Source: an uncultured Erysipelotrichaceae bacterium (lineage in GTDB: Bacteria; Bacillota_I; Bacilli_A; Erysipelotrichales; Erysipelotrichaceae). From it: DNA of 21,038 bases. The notes below the pieces were generated by a model. It searched no databases. It was given only the letters and a program-made list of their open reading frames with translations, and was not told the DNA's origin. The position numbers and the translations under genes were made by a program. Below are positions 14,665 to 21,038 of this stretch, piece after piece (within the stretch, counting starts at the first letter, position 1; each line of letters starts with the position of its first letter). The stretch covers positions 1-21,038 of the forward strand of contig CALCFG010000065.1 in assembly GCA_937900565.1 (NCBI GenBank). The letters run 5' to 3'.

Positions 14665-14862
14665 ATGAAAATTAAAGGTGAATACATTACATTGCAAAAT
14701 TATTTAAAATACAATGATTACATATCATCGGGTGCAGAATCTAAAGTTTATCTATTAAATAATAAAGTTTATGTAAACAAAATTTTAGAAACTAGACGTG
14801 GTAAAAAATGTTACCCAGGTGATGAGATTGAAATTAATGGAAATATAGATGTGATTGAATAA
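14665..14862 (+). CDS. yaaA: S4-domain RNA-binding protein YaaA
   Basis: A 65-residue protein consisting of one S4 RNA-binding domain: EYITLQNYLKYND at the start, VYLLNNKVYVNKILETRRGKK in the middle and YPGDEIEI near the end. It is the standard small gene between dnaN and recF in Bacillota and is thought to bind RNA or ribosomes; its exact role is uncertain. GAAAGGGG lies before the ATG. Its TAA overlaps the recF ATG by one base, so the two are probably translated together. Confidence 0.93.
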   Translation: MKIKGEYITLQNYLKYNDYISSGAESKVYLLNNKVYVNKILETRRGKKCYPGDEIEINGNIDVIE

Positions 14863-15962
14863 TGATCGTAGAATCCATTACAACACGACAATTTCGTAAT
14901 TTAACTGCCCTTAATTGGAAACCATTCTCTGGATTAAACATATTGATTGGAAAAAATGGTCAAGGTAAAACCAATCTATTGGAAAGTATATATTTTGCTG
15001 CTTCTACAAGATCATGTCGCATCAATGATAGTAAAGCAATGATTCAACATGATAAAGATAATTGTGTCGTGGAAATGCAATACTATAGCAATCACGCATC
15101 CCATAACGTTAAAATGGTCATCTATAATCAAGGTAAAAGTATTTTTGATGATGGTAAATTATTGAAGCGGAGCAGTGATTACATTGGTAAATGCTTAACC
15201 GTTATCTTTTTACCATCCGATGTGTCTTTGTTGGATGAACAACCCAGTCAACGCCGCAGCATGATAGATCAAGAATTGGCTAAATGCGATCGGGATTATC
15301 TCAATGCATTAATGAATTACAATGCATTATTAAAGAAGAGAAATCTTTTATTAAAACAAGATAATGTGGATGATACTTACTTGGATGTATTAACGGATCA
15401 ATTGATTCAAGTTGCCAGTATTATTATTTATAAACGTAATCAATTAATTAATTATTTAAATCAAACATTACCCAGGATTTATTCGGACATTATGAATGAA
15501 GCCAGTGTTGTCACATTGCAATATAAAACAAGTGTGGATTGTAAAAATAATATATCCACACAATTAAAGAAATTATATCAAGCAAATATAAGTAACGATA
15601 AGTTAAATAAAGTGACAACCATTGGATGCCATAAGGATGATTTTTTATTTTATAAAGATAATTATCTTGCAAAAACAGTGGCATCACAAGGGCAAAAAAG
15701 AGCCTTAATTTTGGCTTATAAGTTAGCAATCAATCAATGGATCCATGATACAGTAGGTCAATACCCAATTTTATTATTGGATGATGTATTAAGTGAATTG
15801 GATACATTTAATCAACAACATTTGTTAACACTTTTTAATACAGAACAACAAACCATTGTGACAACCTGTCAAAATGAAGATTGGTTTAATAAAGTCGCCA
15901 GTGTCACTATGATTGAAAATGGGCGCATCGTCGATCAACGGAGGATAAGCTATGATGGATGA
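14862..15962 (+). CDS. recF: DNA replication and repair protein RecF
   Basis: A 366-residue SMC-like ATPase of normal length. Walker A is IGKNGQGKT (29-37), the ABC-type signature is in SQGQKR (275-280), and Walker B is ILLLDD (303-308) followed by the LSELD D-loop. With RecO and RecR it helps load RecA at gaps behind stalled forks. It overlaps yaaA by one base and gyrB by 11 bases, so the three genes form a coupled unit. Confidence 0.97.
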   Translation: MIVESITTRQFRNLTALNWKPFSGLNILIGKNGQGKTNLLESIYFAASTRSCRINDSKAMIQHDKDNCVVEMQYYSNHASHNVKMVIYNQGKSIFDDGKLLKRSSDYIGKCLTVIFLPSDVSLLDEQPSQRRSMIDQELAKCDRDYLNALMNYNALLKKRNLLLKQDNVDDTYLDVLTDQLIQVASIIIYKRNQLINYLNQTLPRIYSDIMNEASVVTLQYKTSVDCKNNISTQLKKLYQANISNDKLNKVTTIGCHKDDFLFYKDNYLAKTVASQGQKRALILAYKLAINQWIHDTVGQYPILLLDDVLSELDTFNQQHLLTLFNTEQQTIVTTCQNEDWFNKVASVTMIENGRIVDQRRISYDG

Positions 15963-17916
15963 ATTAGAAAAAGAAATACAAAAAGCTAAAGAATCATACA
16001 CCCAAGATGATATTCAAGTATTGGAAGGGTTGGAAGCTGTACGTAAACGTCCAGGGATGTACATTGGAAGTACATCGGTAAGGGGTTTACATCATTTAGT
16101 ATGGGAAATTGTCGATAACTCCATCGATGAGGCGTTAGCAGGTTATGCCGATACGATTACGGTAACTATCGAAAAAGGGGATGTCATTAAAGTTGTGGAT
16201 AACGGGCGGGGTATGCCTGTAGAAATTCATAAAAAGACAGGTATCTCAACGGTAGAAACCATTTTTACCGTATTACATGCCGGTGGTAAATTTGGCGGAG
16301 GTGCCTATAAAGTCTCTGGTGGTTTGCATGGGGTTGGTGCATCAGTGGTTAATGCATTAAGTACATGGCTAGAAGTCACAGTTGCTAAAGATGGAAAATT
16401 GTATCAATGTCAATTTAAAGAAGGTGGTAAAGTTGCGCAAAAATTACATGAAATTGGCACATGTGATTTGGGTAAAAATGGTTCAACGGTACGTTTTAAA
16501 GCCGATCCAACAATTTTTACTGATACTACTGTTTACGATTATGACACATTAAAAGAACGTCTGAAGCAATTGGCTTATTTAAATAAAGGCATTCGCATTG
16601 TTTTAACGGATGAAAGAGGCGATACACCGAAAGTGGATGAATTCTTATACGAAGGTGGTATCAAGCAATATGTTGAATTCTTAAATAAAGGAAAACAACC
16701 GGTTAATGAAACAATCTTTTATTGTGAAGGCGAAGAAGTAGGGGAAGAAACAGGATATAAAGTACTTATCGAAGTGTCGTTGCAATACAATGATTCCTAT
16801 AATTCCAATGTCTATACTTTCTGTAATAATATCCATACTGTTGAAGGTGGATATCATGAAGATGGTTTTAAGATGGCATTAAATCGGATTATCAATAATT
16901 ATGCTAAAGATAATAATTTACTAAAAAAAGATGATGAAGGATTAACAGGGGAAGATGTTAGAGAAGGTTTATGTGCAATTATTAGCATTAAACATCCCAA
17001 TCCACAATACGAAGGTCAAACAAAAACAAAGTTAGGAAACTCAGAAGTACGTAAAATGGTTTCCAGTATTGTTGGTAGAGAACTTCAACGATTTTTATTG
17101 GAACATCCAAGTGAGGCTAAAGCAATTGTTGAAAAAGCATCCTTGGCAAGTAAAGCAAGATTAGCAGCTAAAAAAGCAAGAGAATTAACACGTCGTAAAA
17201 ATGTATTGGAAATTTCTAATTTACCTGGTAAGTTAGCGGATTGCCATTCCAAAGATGCAACGATTTCTGAAATTTATATTGTCGAAGGGGATTCTGCTGG
17301 AGGAAGTGCTAAATTAGGACGTGATAGTAATTATCAAGCGATATTACCTTTGCGTGGAAAAATATTAAATGTTGAAAAAGCACGATTAAATCGCATTTAT
17401 GAAAATGCAGAAATAGGAAATATGATCACTGCATTTGGTTGTGGTATTGGTGAGGAAATGGACTTAAGTAAATTACGTTACCATAAAATTGTTATCATGA
17501 CCGATGCCGACGTTGATGGAAGTCATATTCGTACGTTATTATTAACATTCTTGTACCGTTACTTTAAACCAGTAATTGAGCAAGGATATGTATATTGTGC
17601 TTTACCACCACTTTATAAAATTTGGAATAGTAAGGATACAATGTATGCTTATTCTGATGAGGAATTAGAAGCATTTAAACCACATTTTGCAGGCACTAAA
17701 TTTGATATTCAACGATATAAAGGATTGGGTGAAATGGACCCTGATCAATTATGGGAAACAACTATGGATCCGCAACGTCGAACATTAAAACGTGTGACGA
17801 TTGATGATGCCATTGAAGCAGATCAAGTATTAAGTATGTTAATGGGAGATGAAGTTGAACCGAGAAAAGACTTTATCGTCCAAAATGCGCACTATGTGCA
17901 AAACTTAGATTTCTAG
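15952..17916 (+). CDS. gyrB: DNA gyrase subunit B
   Basis: A 654-residue ATPase subunit. The GHKL domain has NSIDEALAG with Asn56, DNGRGMP (83-89) and the lid GGLHGVGASVVNALS. QTKTKLGN (356-363) ends the transducer. The TOPRIM metal site has EGDSAGG (445-451) and DADVDG (518-523), and QRYKGLGEM (587-595) follows. It pairs with GyrA to introduce negative supercoils. GGAGG lies 7 nt before the ATG, within the end of recF. Residues 455-459 (LGRDS) differ from the more usual QGRDR in this loop. The order next to gyrA, and GyrA's own features, argue for gyrase rather than topoisomerase IV. Confidence 0.97.
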   Translation: MMDELEKEIQKAKESYTQDDIQVLEGLEAVRKRPGMYIGSTSVRGLHHLVWEIVDNSIDEALAGYADTITVTIEKGDVIKVVDNGRGMPVEIHKKTGISTVETIFTVLHAGGKFGGGAYKVSGGLHGVGASVVNALSTWLEVTVAKDGKLYQCQFKEGGKVAQKLHEIGTCDLGKNGSTVRFKADPTIFTDTTVYDYDTLKERLKQLAYLNKGIRIVLTDERGDTPKVDEFLYEGGIKQYVEFLNKGKQPVNETIFYCEGEEVGEETGYKVLIEVSLQYNDSYNSNVYTFCNNIHTVEGGYHEDGFKMALNRIINNYAKDNNLLKKDDEGLTGEDVREGLCAIISIKHPNPQYEGQTKTKLGNSEVRKMVSSIVGRELQRFLLEHPSEAKAIVEKASLASKARLAAKKARELTRRKNVLEISNLPGKLADCHSKDATISEIYIVEGDSAGGSAKLGRDSNYQAILPLRGKILNVEKARLNRIYENAEIGNMITAFGCGIGEEMDLSKLRYHKIVIMTDADVDGSHIRTLLLTFLYRYFKPVIEQGYVYCALPPLYKIWNSKDTMYAYSDEELEAFKPHFAGTKFDIQRYKGLGEMDPDQLWETTMDPQRRTLKRVTIDDAIEADQVLSMLMGDEVEPRKDFIVQNAHYVQNLDF

Positions 17917-17929
17917 AAAGGAAAGATGT

Positions 17930-20452
17930 ATGAGTGAAGAAAAACTAAATGAAGTAAATGATAAAGAGAATGAAGTGGATTCGTCATCGTTTAATCATGG
18001 AAAAATAACATTAACTGAATTTAGCCAAGAAATGCGTACATCATTTCTAGAATATTCCATGTCGGTAATTGTTTCCAGAGCATTACCAGATGCACGAGAT
18101 GGTATGAAACCAGTGCATCGAAGAATTGTTTATGGTATGAACGATTTGGGAATGACCCCAGATAAACCACATAAAAAAAGTGCGCGTATTGTCGGAGATG
18201 TAATGGGGCGTTTCCATCCACATGGGGATTCCGCAATTTATGGAACAATGGTGCGTATGGCCCAAGATTTCTCTTATCGTTATCCACTAGTGGATGGGCA
18301 TGGTAACTTTGGTTCCATTGATGGCGATGGTGCTGCAGCTATGCGTTATACTGAAGCGCGAATGAGTAAGATTTCATTGGAACTTGTTCGTGATATTAAT
18401 AAAGATACTATTGATTGGATTGATACTTATCAAGGGGATGAAAAAGAACCTGTAGTGTTGCCTGCAAGATTTCCAAATTTGTTGGCCAATGGGAATCAAG
18501 GAATTGCCGTCGGTATGGCAACTAATATTCCACCACATAACTTAAAAGAATTAATTGATGGATGCATTGCCTTAATGGATAATCCTGATATTGAAACAAA
18601 AGAATTAATGGGTATTATTAAAGGACCGGACTTTCCTACGGGAGGAATTATCGTAGGACGCAGTGGAATTAAAAGTTATTTTGAGACTGGTAAAGGTACG
18701 GTTATTACACGTTCACGCATTGAAACGAAGATAAAACCTAATGGTAAAGCAATTCTAATTGTCAGTGAAATTCCATACATGGTAAATAAAAGTGTGCTTG
18801 TCGCAAAAGTTGCGGAATTAGTTCGTGAAAAGGTTATTGATGGTATCACTGCTTTAACCGATACGAGTAATATGAATGGAATTCATATTGAAATTGAATT
18901 AAGAAAAGATGCGCAACCGGATGTTATCTTAAATCAATTGTATCGTTTATCGCCATTACAATCTAGCTTTGCTGTGAATAATATCGTATTGGTGAATAAT
19001 GTACCTCAACTATTAGGGATGAAAGCATTATTAAATGTTTACACTGATCACCAAATTGATGTTGTAACGCGTCGTACGCGCTATGATTTAAAAAAAGCGC
19101 AAGATAGAGCGCATATTTTAGAAGGATTTAGAATTGCAATTGATAATATTGATGCCGTTATTCATACCATTCGTTCCTGTAAAGGTAATGATGATCAATT
19201 AACTAATGAATTAATGGAAAAATTCAAATTATCGCAAGCGCAAGCAAAAGCAATTTTAAGTATGCAACTTCGCCGTTTATCTGGATTGGAAAGAGATAAA
19301 ATTGAAGCTGAATACAATGAATTATTAGCACGCATTGCGAATTATCAAGAAATTTTGGCTGATGTGAATAAAGTTAAAACTATTGTTAAACAAGAATTAT
19401 TGGAAATTCGGAATAAATATGGAGATAATCGTCGTTCTGAAATCATTGAAGGTAGTGCTTCAATGGAAGATGAAGATTTAATCGCCAAAGAAGAAATTGT
19501 TGTTACTTTAACAAGTAATGGATACTTTAAGCGTTTGCCATTGGATACTTACCGTGTACAAAATCGTGGCGGTCGTGGAATTAAAGGCATGAGCATGAAT
19601 GAAGACGACATGATCGAACAATTCGTAAGCATGAATACTCATGATTTCTTATTGGTATTTACGAATAAAGGAAGAGTTTACCGGATGAAAGGTTACAATG
19701 TGCCATTAGGTTCACGTATTAGTAAAGGTATTCCGATTGTTAACTTCTTATCCCTTGAAAAAGGAGAAAAGGTAAGAACATTATTACCAATTCAAGCCCA
19801 AGATTCTCCATGGCATTATTTATGCTTTGCCACAGTTAATGGATTGATTAAGAAAACACGCATTGAAGAATTTGATAGTATTCGTACTGGTGGTAAAATT
19901 GCCATTGTGCTTCGGGATGATGATGAATTATTAACTGTCATTCCTTCAACGGGTAATGATGAAATTGTCATTGCGGGAAGTAATGGTAAAGCAGTACGTT
20001 TTAATGAAAGTGATGTACGGGACAGTGGACGTACTTCCATGGGGGTTAAAGGATTTAATGTGGATGGTGGAAAAGCAATTGGTATGACAAGTAATGCATT
20101 AGGTCAATATGTTTTCACAGTTAGTGCCAATGGTATTGGTAAAATGAGCGATTTAAGTGAATATCGCTTAAGTAAACGCGGTGGTAAAGGTGTTATGACC
20201 ACACGAATTAGTGAGAAAACTGGTGATTTAACTGCGTTAGTAGCCATTAATGGTAATGAAGATGCATTACTCATGAGTGATGGTGGCATTATGATTCGTA
20301 TTGATTTAAATAATTTACGCCCAAGTGGACGTGCAACCCAAGGTGTTAAATTAATGAACCTTAATGATGGTGAACATTTTGCTAACTTAGCAATTGTATT
20401 GCACGAAGAAAGTGATTCTCAAGTAATCGATGAATCTCAAGATTCTGAATAA
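17930..20452 (+). CDS. gyrA: DNA gyrase subunit A
   Basis: An 840-residue subunit. The breakage-reunion domain has DARDGMKPVHRR, HPHGDSAIYG and the catalytic Tyr140 in AAMRYTEARM. The C-terminal wrapping domain has the GyrA box QNRGGRGIKG, which distinguishes it from ParC. The N-terminus has about 20 extra acidic and polar residues before the conserved core. In the quinolone-resistance region the position of E. coli Ser83 is Ser101, but the position of Asp87 is Gly105 (codon GGA at 18242-18244), where Asp or Glu is usual. GAAAGGAAAG lies 13 bp after gyrB, just before the ATG. Last gene of the operon. Confidence 0.97.
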   Translation: MSEEKLNEVNDKENEVDSSSFNHGKITLTEFSQEMRTSFLEYSMSVIVSRALPDARDGMKPVHRRIVYGMNDLGMTPDKPHKKSARIVGDVMGRFHPHGDSAIYGTMVRMAQDFSYRYPLVDGHGNFGSIDGDGAAAMRYTEARMSKISLELVRDINKDTIDWIDTYQGDEKEPVVLPARFPNLLANGNQGIAVGMATNIPPHNLKELIDGCIALMDNPDIETKELMGIIKGPDFPTGGIIVGRSGIKSYFETGKGTVITRSRIETKIKPNGKAILIVSEIPYMVNKSVLVAKVAELVREKVIDGITALTDTSNMNGIHIEIELRKDAQPDVILNQLYRLSPLQSSFAVNNIVLVNNVPQLLGMKALLNVYTDHQIDVVTRRTRYDLKKAQDRAHILEGFRIAIDNIDAVIHTIRSCKGNDDQLTNELMEKFKLSQAQAKAILSMQLRRLSGLERDKIEAEYNELLARIANYQEILADVNKVKTIVKQELLEIRNKYGDNRRSEIIEGSASMEDEDLIAKEEIVVTLTSNGYFKRLPLDTYRVQNRGGRGIKGMSMNEDDMIEQFVSMNTHDFLLVFTNKGRVYRMKGYNVPLGSRISKGIPIVNFLSLEKGEKVRTLLPIQAQDSPWHYLCFATVNGLIKKTRIEEFDSIRTGGKIAIVLRDDDELLTVIPSTGNDEIVIAGSNGKAVRFNESDVRDSGRTSMGVKGFNVDGGKAIGMTSNALGQYVFTVSANGIGKMSDLSEYRLSKRGGKGVMTTRISEKTGDLTALVAINGNEDALLMSDGGIMIRIDLNNLRPSGRATQGVKLMNLNDGEHFANLAIVLHEESDSQVIDESQDSE

Positions 20453-20476
20453 AATAAACTTCCTTAAGTTGATTGC

Positions 20477-20490
20477 ATTACTATAGTAAT
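20477..20490. repeat. Perfect 14-bp palindrome after gyrA
   Basis: ATTACTATAGTAAT is its own reverse complement and sits between the gyrA stop and the terminator. It could be a protein-binding site or only part of the AT-rich spacer. Confidence 0.4.
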
Positions 20491-20515
20491 TACTTTGGTT
20501 TTATAAACTACTAAT

Positions 20516-20564
20516 AAAATGTGGGTTGTATCCTAATTTGATTAAGGAAACCCACATTTTTTTT
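20516..20564. terminator. Bidirectional terminator between gyrA and the LysR gene
   Basis: AAAATGTGGGTT pairs with AACCCACATTTT (12 bp), with an inner TCCTAAT/ATTAAGGA stem carrying small bulges. A runs on the left and T runs on the right allow termination from both sides, serving gyrA (plus) and the regulator gene (minus). Confidence 0.85.
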
Positions 20565-20570
20565 ATTAAT

Positions 20571-21038
20571 CTACTTCGTTAATAAGTATTCTTTAAGTGT
20601 ATTGATCGATGAATTAAGTGATTTTTTTGGATAGATGAGATAAAGTTTGCGAGTGATAGTTGGTGTAATATTAATTGCAATTACATCGTCTTTATTTGGG
20701 TAATGTTGGTATGTTGTTTTTGTAACAAAAGAATAGGCAAGATTATATTGTGCCACTTGAAAGCAGATATTAGGTTTTACTTCTGTTTCTTTAAAATATT
20801 TGGCTACAAATGGATAAATATTTGATGCTTTAGATACCATAAATAAATTTTGATTGTCTAAATCGGTGAGTTTAATTTGTTGTTTAATAGCGAGAGAAGA
20901 ATTTTTATTCGCCAATAAAACCAGTGGCGATTCATCCAATAAAATAATGTTTAAATGTTTGGATAAATTAATATAATCATGATCATTAATTGTGTAGATT
21001 CCGGTAATAATGGCAATATCAAGCTCATTGTGAATCAT
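20571..21038 (-). CDS. LysR-type regulator, effector-binding part (cut by window edge)
   Basis: The last 155 residues of a protein whose start lies beyond the window. The pattern NELDIAIITG, then LVLLANKNSSLA, LTDLDNQNLFMV, and YLIYPKKSLNSSINTLKEYL at the end fits the periplasmic-binding-protein-like domain of LysR regulators (the ELDIAI strand and the Y.K.....S...F/L..Y end). The helix-turn-helix is not visible. The methionine at the edge is probably internal. It converges with gyrA at a shared terminator. Target genes and effector are unknown; family placement is by overall pattern only. Confidence 0.65.
   Translation of the reverse strand: MIHNELDIAIITGIYTINDHDYINLSKHLNIILLDESPLVLLANKNSSLAIKQQIKLTDLDNQNLFMVSKASNIYPFVAKYFKETEVKPNICFQVAQYNLAYSFVTKTTYQHYPNKDDVIAINITPTITRKLYLIYPKKSLNSSINTLKEYLLTK

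Noticed and set aside
18021..18287. Minus-strand frames inside gyrA (also inside gyrB, dnaN and the ABC genes)
   Set aside because: They are shadows of strongly conserved plus- or minus-strand genes, with no ribosome sites or recognisable products.
17930..20452. ParC (topoisomerase IV) instead of GyrA
   Set aside because: The GyrA box QNRGGRGIKG, the length and the position after gyrB in the recF operon support gyrase.
1..21038. CRISPR arrays, tRNA or rRNA genes
   Set aside because: No regularly spaced repeats and no tRNA or rRNA sequence patterns were seen on either strand.

Overview
The window carries the replication origin of a low-GC Gram-positive bacterium (Bacillota). Evidence is the AT-rich sequence, strong AGGAGG-type ribosome binding sites, hairpin-plus-T terminators, the dnaA-dnaN-yaaA-recF-gyrB-gyrA block and a YtrA-type GntR/ABC operon. 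Stop codons include TGA and tryptophan is TGG in the genes read, so a Mollicutes-type code is not used. A placement near Erysipelotrichia-like lineages is only an impression from overall protein style.

Left part (1-6760, minus strand): a small exported-protein gene that looks frameshifted (137-762), possibly abutting an IS200/IS605-type end (120-157). Next come a two-gene heterodimeric ABC multidrug exporter (915-4557) with a structured leader and a palindromic site upstream, and then a GntR regulator, ABC ATPase and permease operon (4854-6754) whose promoter carries an inverted repeat of the YtrA operator type.

Middle (6850-11185): rpmH-rnpA-yidC-jag on the plus strand, running towards the origin. 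They converge on a minus-strand operon of an MFS exporter, an XRE regulator and a small protein that seems to repeat the regulator's C-terminal domain. In Bacillus subtilis the rpmH-rnpA-spoIIIJ-jag cluster diverges from dnaA, so here the cluster appears inverted and would be head-on to the leftward fork.

Origin and right part (11186-21038): a bipartite oriC. About 13 DnaA-box-like 9-mers, mostly TTTTCCACA, lie upstream of dnaA. Two more tandem boxes lie in the dnaA-dnaN gap beside an AT-rich tract that could be the unwinding element. Then follow dnaA, dnaN with its own terminator, and a tightly packed yaaA-recF-gyrB-gyrA operon with its own extended -10 promoter. GyrA carries glycine at the position equivalent to E. 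coli Asp87 in the quinolone-resistance region. A bidirectional terminator separates gyrA from a LysR-type regulator cut by the window edge.

No tRNA, rRNA, CRISPR array or intact insertion sequence was seen. The least conventional items are the ABC exporter leader, the apparent inversion of the rpmH cluster, the regulator/small-protein domain pair and the hairpin made of two inverted DnaA boxes upstream of dnaA.
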